NCBI RefSeq assembly: GCF_011440375.1
Contig: NZ_JAAOIR010000002.1
Span: forward strand, 620,001-684,000
From: Halorubellus sp. JP-L1
GTDB lineage: Archaea; Halobacteriota; Halobacteria; Halobacteriales; Natrialbaceae
DNA length: 64,000 bases
Direction of reading: 5' to 3'
Shown here: positions 42,050-49,555 of the stretch, in pieces
Layout: the number at the start of each line of letters is the position of its first letter
How positions within the stretch are numbered: the first letter of the stretch is position 1
Program-made: the position numbers and the translations under genes
Notes under the pieces: model-generated
What the model saw: the letters and a program-made list of their open reading frames with translations, nothing else
Databases searched by the model: none
What the model was told of the DNA's origin: nothing

Positions 42050-42739
42050 ATGTATATGAAAAGGCGGGACTTTCTGAGAACTGCCAGCGGCGTTACTGGG
42101 GCCGCCGCGGCAGCCGGCGCGGCGTCCGCTGGTGCTGCCGCCGACGATACACGGCAGTCCGGTGTGGCCAACAACACGACGACGGAGGGGACGCCGGACG
42201 GTACCGGTACCACCAACGGTACCGAGACTGGCGGTGCGAACGAGACCACCGGCGGCGGCGGAGCGTCCGGCCCCACCGAAGAGGTCATCGTCGGCCCCGA
42301 CGGCGACCTCGTGTACGACCCGGCCGACCTCACGATCGCGAACGGGACGACCGTGAACTTCGTGTGGGAGTCGGACGACCACAACATCGTCGTCGACAGC
42401 CAGCCCGACGGCGCGGGCTGGGAGGGTACGGAAGGACCGGACTCGAAGACGTACGACACCGGCCACGAGTACTCGCACACGTTCACGACGAACGGCGAGT
42501 ACGCGTACTTCTGTCAGCCCCACGTCGGTGCCGGGATGGAAGCGACGATCACCGTTCAGGACAGCGTCGACACCGGAGGCGGTGGCGGCGAACAGAACCC
42601 CGAGCACATGGGCGTGCCGTTCCAGGCGCACTTCGTCGGCCTGGCGACCATCCTCGCCATCATTAGCTCCCTCCTCTACACGTTCTACACGCTCAAGTAC
42701 GGCGAATCCGCACACACTGCGGCCCCGAACAAGAAATAA
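42050..42739 (+). CDS. Halocyanin, membrane-anchored blue copper protein (bc-complex partner)
   Basis: A 229-residue protein with a Tat signal (KRRDFLRTAS, residues 4-13). After a Thr/Gly/Asn linker comes a plastocyanin-like domain with type-1 copper ligands His111 (in SDDHNIVV), Cys155 and His158 (YFCQPH) and Met163 (GAGM). A C-terminal membrane helix (about 195-214) anchors it on the outer face. It carries electrons in haloarchaeal respiration, presumably from the Rieske protein to the terminal oxidase. It is the first gene of the operon, with the leaderless start at 42050 favoured by TATA spacing. It is paralogous to the gene at 53875. Confidence 0.9.
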   Translation: MYMKRRDFLRTASGVTGAAAAAGAASAGAAADDTRQSGVANNTTTEGTPDGTGTTNGTETGGANETTGGGGASGPTEEVIVGPDGDLVYDPADLTIANGTTVNFVWESDDHNIVVDSQPDGAGWEGTEGPDSKTYDTGHEYSHTFTTNGEYAYFCQPHVGAGMEATITVQDSVDTGGGGGEQNPEHMGVPFQAHFVGLATILAIISSLLYTFYTLKYGESAHTAAPNKK

Positions 42740-42741
42740 CG

Positions 42742-43128
42742 ATGTCGACCAAAGGAAGCAACTACGGCGACATTCATCGCTACGAGCCGGCCCAGGAGAG
42801 CACCGCTGCCGCGGTCGCCATCGTCCTCCTCACCGTCATAGAGGTCGTGTTCGTCGGCCTGTTCACGTACGGTCTCATCGCCGGCTGGGGACTCGACGCA
42901 GTCGGCAACATGTACCTCGGCACGATCCTCGCCATCATCTTCGTGGACTTGGCGTTCATCCTCCTGCTGTACCGCAAGGAGTTCCTCCCGGACGTCATGA
43001 TCGTCAAGAAGCGCCGGCGGAAGTGGGAGGACCTCTACGTCCGCGAGGAGGACGTCGACGGCGAACAGTTCGGCGGTGACGCCATCGAGACACTGAAACG
43101 GGCAGTATACCCGTACTACAAGCGATAA
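42742..43128 (+). CDS. DUF7318-like two-helix membrane protein
   Basis: A 128-residue protein with two membrane helices (about 21-44 and 56-76) and a cytoplasmic basic segment IVKKRRRKWEDLYV, then an acidic C-terminus. It begins 2 bp after the halocyanin stop and ends 2 bp before the Rieske start, so it is embedded in the bc operon. The DUF7318 family is specific to this locus in haloarchaea. It is a candidate supernumerary subunit of the complex, comparable in position to small single- or two-helix subunits in b6f and bc1 complexes; this is inference. No cofactor ligands (no Cys, one His near the N-terminus) are seen. Confidence 0.78.
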   Translation: MSTKGSNYGDIHRYEPAQESTAAAVAIVLLTVIEVVFVGLFTYGLIAGWGLDAVGNMYLGTILAIIFVDLAFILLLYRKEFLPDVMIVKKRRRKWEDLYVREEDVDGEQFGGDAIETLKRAVYPYYKR

Positions 43129-43130
43129 TC

Positions 43131-43979
43131 ATGCCACTGGACGAAGACAAGTATCCGGTCGAATCGGACCGTCGGCGGTTCGTCAAAGGCGTCGTCGGCG
43201 GCGCCGCCCTCGCGGGCGTGACGACGGCGAGCGCAGCCGCGGTCAACAGCGCCACCGCGCCGACTGGCGCCGGTGGTGGAGCGACGACGTTCTACGCCGT
43301 CGAGAACACCGACGGCCCCGCACCGCGCGGGATGCCCCAGATTCCCATCGAGATAGACGACGAAGGCTACCTGAAGGGTGCGTGGCCGGAGTACGAGGAA
43401 GGCGACGACGCCGCCGTCACGGAGAACTACGGCGGGTCGGACGTGACGTACTCCTCGGCGTGGTTCCAGTACTGTGGCGTGCAGACGTACTCCGGCGTCT
43501 ACCCGGACGCCGACCAGGACAACTACTTCCGGTACTCGTCGTCGGGCTACGACTGGCACAGCGACGTGGGCGGCGACCGGATACACGTCGACGACTTCGC
43601 GGAACTCGGCGAGGACTGGCGGGAGTGGAACACGTCGTTCGGGACGCGATCGAACGGGAAGCCCGCTTCCGGGACGTGGCGGTCGCAGGACCTGTCGCCC
43701 CAGGAGACGATGCCGATCCAGGTCATCCGCTCGGAGAACGTCCTCGAACTGGCCGAAGAGGACCCGTGGATCGAGGCGTCGACCGCGCAAGGCTGCATCG
43801 CGTGGCTGAACAAGTGCACGCACTTCTGTTGCGTGCCCGGCTTCAAGACCCTCGAGGGGTCGGCGAAGTTCGGTGCGGCGGACCAGATCTACTGCCAGTG
43901 TCATCAGTCGGTCTACGACCCGTTCAGTATCGTGCGGAAGTCGTTCGTCGCACTCCCGCGACCGGAGCAGGAGGACTGA
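43131..43979 (+). CDS. Rieske iron-sulfur subunit of the cytochrome bc complex
   Basis: A 282-residue protein. The Tat-type N-terminus DRRRFVKGVVGGAALAG acts as signal anchor. The Rieske domain at the C-terminus contains CTHFCC (229-234) and CQCH (255-258), which supply the two Cys and two His ligands of the 2Fe-2S cluster. The position normally Gly in CTHxGC is Cys here, giving adjacent Cys residues. About 120 residues between the membrane helix and the cluster form an unusually large insertion compared with standard Rieske proteins. It transfers electrons from quinol to halocyanin. It is the third gene of the operon. Confidence 0.93.
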   Translation: MPLDEDKYPVESDRRRFVKGVVGGAALAGVTTASAAAVNSATAPTGAGGGATTFYAVENTDGPAPRGMPQIPIEIDDEGYLKGAWPEYEEGDDAAVTENYGGSDVTYSSAWFQYCGVQTYSGVYPDADQDNYFRYSSSGYDWHSDVGGDRIHVDDFAELGEDWREWNTSFGTRSNGKPASGTWRSQDLSPQETMPIQVIRSENVLELAEEDPWIEASTAQGCIAWLNKCTHFCCVPGFKTLEGSAKFGAADQIYCQCHQSVYDPFSIVRKSFVALPRPEQED

Positions 43980-43983
43980 CAGC

Positions 43984-44778
43984 ATGAGCTTGGAGAAGAA
44001 AGACGAATACGACCATAGCGGCTGGATGCAGAAGAAGGACCTGACGCCCGTGGAGAAGGGCTACCTGATGGTCCTGGTCTGGCTCGACCGGCGACTCCGC
44101 ATCGTCGACTACCTGGAGCTGCTCGAGGACCTCTACTACAAGGTCAACATGCAGATGCCGAAGAGTCACACCGAACAGTACAATCTCGACAACAAGTTCT
44201 GGTACTGGTACCCGCTGTACGCGCTCGGGTCGTTCTCGACGATCGCGTACGTCGTCGCGGCACTCTCGGGGGCGCTGCTCGGGTTCTACTACGCGCCGGC
44301 GACGACCGGTGACCCCTCCGGGGCGTACAACCAGATCGTGTTCATCATGACCGACCTGAACTTCGGGTTCATGCTCCGTTCGATCCATCGCTGGTCGGCG
44401 CAGGTCATGGTCGCGGCAGTGTTCCTCCACATGCTCCGCGTGTACTTCACGGGGGCGTACAAGGAACCGCGCGAACTCAACTGGATCCTCGGCATCGTCC
44501 TCATCTCGCTGACGATGGTGTTCGGGTACACGGGCTACCTGCTGCCGTGGGACCAGCTGGCGTTCTGGGCGGGCCAGATCGGCGTCGAGATGTCGCTGTC
44601 AGTACCGCTTGCCGGCGAGTGGGTCGCCCAGCTCATGTTCGGCGGGTTCACGTTGACACAGTCGACCTTGCAGCGCATGTACATCCTGCACGTCTTCCTG
44701 TTGCCGTTCGTGGTGACGACGCTCATCGCGGTCCACATCGGCATCGTCTGGATGCAGGGCATCGCGGAACCACACTAA
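43984..44778 (+). CDS. Cytochrome b6-like subunit of the bc complex
   Basis: A 264-residue protein with four core membrane helices. The first two haem ligands are in HRWSAQVMVAAVFLH (H-x13-H), and the second pair lies in HVFLLPFVVTTLIAVH (H-x14-H). The x14 spacing in the fourth helix is the cytochrome b6 type, whereas mitochondrial cytochrome b has x13. The N-terminal 60-residue cytoplasmic extension is longer than in b6. It binds two haems b and forms the quinol and quinone sites with the next gene product. It starts 4 bp after the Rieske stop. Confidence 0.94.
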   Translation: MSLEKKDEYDHSGWMQKKDLTPVEKGYLMVLVWLDRRLRIVDYLELLEDLYYKVNMQMPKSHTEQYNLDNKFWYWYPLYALGSFSTIAYVVAALSGALLGFYYAPATTGDPSGAYNQIVFIMTDLNFGFMLRSIHRWSAQVMVAAVFLHMLRVYFTGAYKEPRELNWILGIVLISLTMVFGYTGYLLPWDQLAFWAGQIGVEMSLSVPLAGEWVAQLMFGGFTLTQSTLQRMYILHVFLLPFVVTTLIAVHIGIVWMQGIAEPH

Positions 44779-44782
44779 TACC

Positions 44783-45550
44783 ATGTCAGAAAACAACGAC
44801 GAGGAACCCATGGCCGACGGCGGTAGTGGCACCGGCATCGTCGCGCCGGACGACGAGACCCCGACGTGGCGCGAGCGCAAGGAGCGCACGCAGGGGCTGT
44901 CCCGGTTGACGTACGAGTACTTCGAGCGCGCGCGTCGCGAGGATCAGGATCTCCGCCAGGAGTCCGATTACGTCGAGCGGGACGTGCTCGCGTTCCCGGC
45001 GTGGCCCCACGAGATGATCCGGAACCTGTCCCTGACGAGTTTCTTCGTCGGGATGATCCTGTTCCTGTCGGCGACGCTCCCGCCGCACATTGGGCCGCCA
45101 GCGAATCCGAATAGTACGCCGGCGGTCATCCTGCCGGACTGGTACCTCTACTGGTCGTTCGGGCTGTTGAAGCTCGGCCCGCTGAACCCCGACCTGTCGC
45201 TACTTGGTGGGTCGAAGCTGCTGGCGGACCGGACGTACGGCGTGATCGCGAACCTCGTCGTCGTCGGCGTCATCGCGATCGTCCCGTTCCTGAACAAGGG
45301 GAGTGCGCGCCGGCCCGTCGAGCAGCCGTTCTGGGCTGCGGTCGGGATGTTCGGCGTGACGTTCGCGTTCACGATCAGTATGCTCTCGATCAAGAACCTG
45401 CTCCCGATGGACTCGAACCTCCTGCTGGACGTGACGTTCCTGCTGCCGATCGTTGCGGGGACGATCACGTACGCGGTGCTTCGGTCGATGCAGGAGGGGT
45501 ACATGTACGACCTGAACCGGCGGTACTATCGGCTGCGGCCGCCGAAGTAA
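44783..45550 (+). CDS. Subunit IV-like (C-terminal cytochrome b) protein of the bc complex
   Basis: A 255-residue protein. A cytoplasmic N-terminal region of about 85 residues precedes four predicted membrane segments, one more than the three of plant subunit IV. The Qo-site motif is PDWYLYW (about 119-125), equivalent to PEWY in bc1 and PEWY/PDWY in b6f. It starts 4 bp after the cytochrome b6-like stop, so cytochrome b is split as in b6f. With the Rieske and halocyanin it completes a quinol:halocyanin oxidoreductase that pumps or translocates protons across the membrane. Confidence 0.93.
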   Translation: MSENNDEEPMADGGSGTGIVAPDDETPTWRERKERTQGLSRLTYEYFERARREDQDLRQESDYVERDVLAFPAWPHEMIRNLSLTSFFVGMILFLSATLPPHIGPPANPNSTPAVILPDWYLYWSFGLLKLGPLNPDLSLLGGSKLLADRTYGVIANLVVVGVIAIVPFLNKGSARRPVEQPFWAAVGMFGVTFAFTISMLSIKNLLPMDSNLLLDVTFLLPIVAGTITYAVLRSMQEGYMYDLNRRYYRLRPPK

Positions 45551-45570
45551 CCCGGTATTTCCTTGTTTCG

Positions 45571-45885
45571 ATGACGGACGATGACTCGGTAGACGGTGGT
45601 TCTCGTGGGTCTCGCGAGGTCGAGGTGCCGATGCGGGTGTACAAGACGGTGACGGTGTTCGCGACGTTGATCGCGATGGTCGCGGTCATCCTCGGGTTCG
45701 TGGCGCTTGACGCGGCGACGAACCGAGCGCAGGCGGCGGCGTCGGACGTGAACGTCGTGCTGGCGCTCGCTGGCCTCGGGAGTATCGTCCTGGGTGCGTT
45801 CGTGTACGCGTTCTCGACGCGCTTTCGCACTCGGGGAATGGGAAAGTCTAAAGACGAATCCGACGAAGGTTCAGGTAATGGCTGA
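45571..45885 (+). CDS. DUF7315-like membrane protein
   Basis: A 104-residue protein. A short acidic N-terminus precedes two membrane helices (about 28-48 and 61-82) and a charged Lys/Asp/Glu tail. The family matches DUF7315, unique to haloarchaeal bc loci. It lies 20 bp after the subunit IV gene and overlaps the next gene by 8 bp, so it is cotranscribed and probably coupled. There are no cofactor ligands. It may be a structural subunit or assembly factor of the complex; unknown function. Confidence 0.76.
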   Translation: MTDDDSVDGGSRGSREVEVPMRVYKTVTVFATLIAMVAVILGFVALDAATNRAQAAASDVNVVLALAGLGSIVLGAFVYAFSTRFRTRGMGKSKDESDEGSGNG

Positions 45886-46135
45886 CGAATTCGCCAAAGG
45901 CACGGCCATCCTCACCGGCGTCGGCCTGGTCTGGATGGTGCTCGCCGGCTGGTACAAGACGCCGTCGTTCGAGGGTGCACAGCTCACGGGCGCGCCACCG
46001 GGTGACCCCGGGATGTGGGGCGAGATGGCGCTCGTCCTGGAGAGCGGGCTGCGCTGGTTCATCATCATCGGCGTCTTGACGTTCTGGATCGTGATTCCGG
46101 CGGCCGAGCAGACGCGCGAGCACTTCGCGAGCTAG
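45878..46135 (+). CDS. DUF7314-like membrane protein
   Basis: An 85-residue protein with two membrane segments (about 8-24 and 57-77) separated by a loop containing YKTPSFEGAQLTGAPPGDPG. ATG 45878 overlaps the preceding stop by 8 bp. It matches DUF7314, found only beside bc genes. The last gene of the operon, it is followed by 489 bp without a gene that hold a 20-bp tandem repeat. No catalytic motif is present; it is a likely small accessory subunit of the respiratory complex. Confidence 0.76.
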   Translation: MADEFAKGTAILTGVGLVWMVLAGWYKTPSFEGAQLTGAPPGDPGMWGEMALVLESGLRWFIIIGVLTFWIVIPAAEQTREHFAS

Positions 46136-46624
46136 CGGTCTCGTTCTCTCCCGTTCTCGACGCCGTGGAGCCGCTGGTGTCCGCGCGCGAGACGGCGATT
46201 GTGTCTCCAGTTGAACGATGGCTGTGGAGGGGAGGTGGTTTCGCGTCGGAGGTGGTTGCGTGAGGCGGTGTGTGGGGCGTCGGGTGTGTCGAACGCGGCG
46301 TGGGACGTCGGGGTTGGCCGGCGTCGAACGCCCTGGCGTGTCCGTGGTCGGGGCGGGGGAAGCTGGGTGGTGACGTGGCCGTGTTTCTCTGAGAGTGGTC
46401 GTGCAGCTTGCGGTGACGTGCGGGGTCGCTATCGTCGACTGGTCGGCCGGTGTCTCGTTCGGGAGGACGGAGTCTCGTTCGGGAGGACGGAGTCTCGTTC
46501 GGGAGGACGGAGTCTCGTTCGGGAGGACGGAGTCTCGTTCGGGAGGACGGAGTCTCGTTCGGGAGGCCGAACGGGGTTGCTAGTGGCGTCGATGGCGGCG
46601 TGAAAACGTGCTGTGAACGGCCGG
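46136..46624. other. Gene-free interval with a 20-bp x 6 tandem array
   Basis: Between two convergent genes, with no credible coding frame. The array at 46451-46570 dominates the second half. The first half (46136-46440) contains moderately GC-rich, non-repetitive DNA in which I saw no gene or clear promoter. Confidence 0.65.
46451..46570. repeat. 20-bp tandem repeat, six copies
   Basis: The unit agtctcgttcgggaggacgg occurs at 46451, 46471, 46491, 46511, 46531 and 46551. The first copy differs in one base and the last ends gggaggccga. Copies two to five are identical. The period is not a multiple of three, so it is not coding, and there are no spacers, so it is not a CRISPR array. Confidence 0.97.
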
Positions 46625-47086
46625 TCAGAGGATCTGGGAGAGGGTGTCGACGAAGAGCGCGAACTCGTTCACGAGCTGGAAGGTGGCGTACGCGAGGACG
46701 AGGAGGGACGCGACGAGTGCGCCCTTCGGTCGGCGGACGTGGTCGTCCTTGCGGATGTCGACGGCGCGGGTCTCGAACTCGAAGAAGTCCGTGAGGAACA
46801 GTCCGAGGACGAGCATGGTGAGGACGACGCCGCCGTGGGGGGCGTACGTGGCGTAGTAGAACGTCGTGAGGATGAGTGCAATCGTGGTCGCGGCGTGCAG
46901 TGGGTGCCTGGACGCGGTCGTTGCGTCCTCGTCGTCGGCTTCGTTGACGTTACGCTTGTAGGCGAGGATGCGGGTCGCCATGTTCGCGAGCACGAGCACG
47001 ACCAGCAGGTACTTGAAGAGGACGACGCCGAGGACCTCGGTGGTGAGGATGGCGTCGAGGGGTCCGAACATCGTCGCTGGGTCCAT
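46625..47086 (-). CDS. DUF7313-like membrane protein
   Basis: A 153-residue protein with four membrane segments (about 18-41, 66-85, 88-108 and 125-147). The loop FFEFETRAVDIRKDDHVRRP lies on the cytoplasmic side. It matches DUF7313, the next family in the numbered series from this locus, so it belongs to the bc neighbourhood even though it is on the opposite strand and convergent with the operon. It has a promoter-like cactaatgg about 27 nt upstream. The family has no function; a role linked to respiration or membrane assembly is inferred from conservation of position. Confidence 0.76.
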   Translation of the reverse strand: MDPATMFGPLDAILTTEVLGVVLFKYLLVVLVLANMATRILAYKRNVNEADDEDATTASRHPLHAATTIALILTTFYYATYAPHGGVVLTMLVLGLFLTDFFEFETRAVDIRKDDHVRRPKGALVASLLVLAYATFQLVNEFALFVDTLSQIL

Positions 47087-47110
47087 AGGTGGACCTGTGT
47101 GGACGAGCCA

Positions 47111-47893
47111 TTAGTGTTTTTCCAATGCGTGCGGCCACGGCCCGGTGCTCTGGGGGGTGATCGCGAGCGTGAGCGGGTCGTCCGTGGTGACGTCGACGGT
47201 CGCTTCGCGCCCGACGGTGGTGACGTGGCGGTCGTCGATGCGGAGGGAGACGTCGCCTTCGTCGCGTTCGACGGTGAGGGAGACGTCGTCGTCGGGGACG
47301 ATCCAGTCGTCGGCGTTCGTGGCGAACGGCGCGATCGGGACGGCTGCGAGGACGCCCGTGTGTGGGGCGAGGACGTGGCTGCCGGCGGCGCGCGCGTATC
47401 CCTGTGATCCGACGGGGGTGGCGAGGACGACGCCGTCGGCGCGGAACCGGCCGACGATGCGGTCGGTCGCGGTGAGCGTGTACTCGCTGATGCGTGCGGG
47501 TTCGCTCGTGACGAGGGTGACGTCGGCGAGTGCGCGAACCGGCTCGATGGTCTCGGTGGCGACGGCGAGCGTCGTCCGGGTCGTGGTCTCGTAGGTGTCG
47601 GCGACGAGGGCGGCGATGGCGGCGGCGGCGTCCCGGTGGGGGACGCCGTGCGTGCCGTGGTCGGTGTCGATGGGGAGGACGGGCGCGTCGACGCGGGCGC
47701 GAACGCACTCGTAGAGCGAGCGTTCGCCGCGGGCGACGACGGCGTCGACGTCGGCGGTGGCGAGCGCGCGGGCGTCGTCGACGAGCGCGGTGGCGTCGTC
47801 GACGGCGGCGGCGAGCGCGCTGACGTCGGGCGCGGTGGCGTCGGCGACGTCGACGATGCCGACGACCGTGGACGCCCTCTTGGAGTCGTCCAT
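47111..47893 (-). CDS. ATP-NAD kinase-like protein lacking the GGDG motif
   Basis: A 260-residue protein of NAD kinase/diacylglycerol kinase fold. The C-terminal half has the NAD kinase signature DGVVLATPVGSQGYARAAGS (about 153-172), corresponding to the DG(x)4TPTGSTAY block, and the downstream beta-sandwich. The N-terminal GGDGT loop that binds ATP in true NAD kinases is absent; the equivalent segment reads VVARGERSLYECVRA. It therefore either uses a modified phosphate site or is a non-catalytic NAD(P)-binding relative. It has a good leaderless promoter. A separate canonical NAD kinase would be expected elsewhere in the genome. Confidence 0.77.
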   Translation of the reverse strand: MDDSKRASTVVGIVDVADATAPDVSALAAAVDDATALVDDARALATADVDAVVARGERSLYECVRARVDAPVLPIDTDHGTHGVPHRDAAAAIAALVADTYETTTRTTLAVATETIEPVRALADVTLVTSEPARISEYTLTATDRIVGRFRADGVVLATPVGSQGYARAAGSHVLAPHTGVLAAVPIAPFATNADDWIVPDDDVSLTVERDEGDVSLRIDDRHVTTVGREATVDVTTDDPLTLAITPQSTGPWPHALEKH

Positions 47894-47913
47894 ACCCGGC
47901 GTTGCGGTGGGGC

Positions 47914-47923
47914 GAGTAAAAAC
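47914..47923 (-). promoter_or_regulatory. TATA-like box for the NAD kinase-like gene
   Basis: It reads gtttttactc on the minus strand, 21 to 30 nt before ATG 47893. Confidence 0.6.
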
Positions 47924-48013
47924 CCTGCCTGTCTCGATGGCGTGCCGTCGGGGGGTGCCGGCCGCGGTCGCCCGGGGCCGAGTCGGTGCGTCGCGTGGTC
48001 GGTCCTCGGTGCG

Positions 48014-49336
48014 TCAGTCGTCGTACGGCCAGTCGCCGGTGACTTGCATGCCTTCGGCGAGGTCTTCGTCCCGGAGTTGGTCGGCGATTTCTCCGGGGTC
48101 GCGGTGGGGGATGGTGGTGTCGGCGTCGGCGAGGGCGACGACGAGTTCGGTGAGTACGATGGCCTGTTCGCGGAGGTCGCGCTGCTCGAGTTTGTCGAGG
48201 GTGTCGGCGTGCGTGTGCCCCCAGCCGCGGCCGTCGCCGGTGGTCTTCCCGTAGGCGTGCGTGCCGGGGACGCCCCACTGGGTGAACGGCCAGTGGTCGC
48301 TGTGCGGGCCGAGTTCGGGCGTGACGTACGCGGGCTGGTCGAGGCGGTCTGCGACGTCCTCGACGACGGCTTCGAGTTCGTCGAACCCGTGCGCGTAGAA
48401 CCCGAGCGTGCGGCCCTGACAGATCCCGTCGAGGTTGCAGACCGCGGCGACGTCTGCGAGGTCGGTCTCGTTCGCGAGGTGGGTCGAGCCGACGAGGCCG
48501 ACCTCTTCGGCGCCGAAGCAGACGACGTGGACGCGCGTGTCGAGTTCGCTCTCGCGTGCGGCGAGTGCCTTCGTCACCTCGACGACGCCGGCGGTCCCGG
48601 CGCCGTTGTCCATCGCGCCTTCGGCGATGTCGTGCGCGTCGACGTGGCTCGTCAGGAGGACTTCGTCGTCGGTGTCGGGGCCGAGCGTGGCGTGGACGTT
48701 CTGGCTGGTGGCGTCGTCGAGGGTTGCGTCGACGGATACCTCGACGAGGTCGCCGTCGGCGCGGCGAGCGATGCGCGCGCCGGCTTCGGCGGAGACGCCG
48801 ACGGCGGGGATTTCGCCGACGGGGTCGGCTTCGGTGCCGACGCTTCCCGTCGGCGGGAGGCAGCCCTCGACGTGGTTCTGGTAGAGGAACGCTGCGGCAC
48901 CGGCTTCGACGGCGTGATAGTATTTCTCGCGCCGGTGGAGGTAGCGGTCGTACCACTCGGGGACGTCCGAGCGCGCGAGCACGACCTTCCCCTCGAGGTC
49001 TGCCGTCTCGAAGTCCCGCGGGAGGCCGTGGCCGAGGTCGACGAGTTCGCCCGAGACGGTTCCGGCTGGCGAGCGCGGGAGCGCGAGGGCCTGGTGTTGT
49101 TCGTCGTAGCGTTCGCCGCTCGCGTCGACGTGGCTGTCGCCGCGCTTCCAGCCCTGGATGGGGAACTCGGCGAGGTGTGCGTCGCGCGCGCCGGCGTCGG
49201 CGAGTGCGTCCCGCGTCGCCGCCGCTGCCGTCCGCTCTCCGTCGCTGCCGGCCATGCGGTCGCCGACGTCGACGAGCGTCTCCAGGTGATTCCAGCCCGC
49301 GTCGCTGGTGAACGTCGCACCGATCCAGTCTGTCAT
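48014..49336 (-). CDS. M28 family metallopeptidase (PA-domain containing)
   Basis: A 440-residue protein. Zinc ligands are spread over SHVDAHDIAEGAMDNGAGTA (about 230-249, His and bridging Asp), FGAEEVGLVGS (about 275-285, Glu-Glu), NLDGI and HSDHWPFTQ plus a C-terminal GWGHTHADT. A PA-like insert (about 95-185) lies between the first helical region and the catalytic domain. No signal peptide is seen, so it acts in the cytoplasm as an aminopeptidase or carboxypeptidase-like enzyme. It is of usual length for haloarchaeal M28. It is divergent from the E1 alpha gene. Confidence 0.9.
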   Translation of the reverse strand: MTDWIGATFTSDAGWNHLETLVDVGDRMAGSDGERTAAAATRDALADAGARDAHLAEFPIQGWKRGDSHVDASGERYDEQHQALALPRSPAGTVSGELVDLGHGLPRDFETADLEGKVVLARSDVPEWYDRYLHRREKYYHAVEAGAAAFLYQNHVEGCLPPTGSVGTEADPVGEIPAVGVSAEAGARIARRADGDLVEVSVDATLDDATSQNVHATLGPDTDDEVLLTSHVDAHDIAEGAMDNGAGTAGVVEVTKALAARESELDTRVHVVCFGAEEVGLVGSTHLANETDLADVAAVCNLDGICQGRTLGFYAHGFDELEAVVEDVADRLDQPAYVTPELGPHSDHWPFTQWGVPGTHAYGKTTGDGRGWGHTHADTLDKLEQRDLREQAIVLTELVVALADADTTIPHRDPGEIADQLRDEDLAEGMQVTGDWPYDD

Positions 49337-49504
49337 TGGCTCTCAGGAATCGACGCGCGGTGTTAGGATTTCGGGTTTGCGAACCCGTCGCTCGATTCGA
49401 CGATTCGTCACCGTCCCCGTGTCGTAGGGCGGAGTTACTCCGTCGAATCTACGGTCAGTTTAAGTGAGTGGTTTCGATTCGACGGCGGACGGAGAGTGGG
49501 GCGA

Positions 49505-49514
49505 TTCTTTATTA
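49505..49514 (+). promoter_or_regulatory. TATA-like box for the E1 alpha gene
   Basis: The sequence ttctttatta lies 42 to 51 nt upstream of ATG 49556, so a transcript would have a short leader (about 15 to 20 nt). A second candidate, cagtttaag, is at 49456-49464. Confidence 0.5.
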
Positions 49515-49555
49515 CTGATGCGGGCGTCTGTCCGATAGACCCTCAGGTGTCCTCT

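Noticed and set aside
46451-46570. Possible CRISPR array
   Set aside because: The repeats are head to tail without unique spacers and no cas genes are nearby; it is a simple tandem array.
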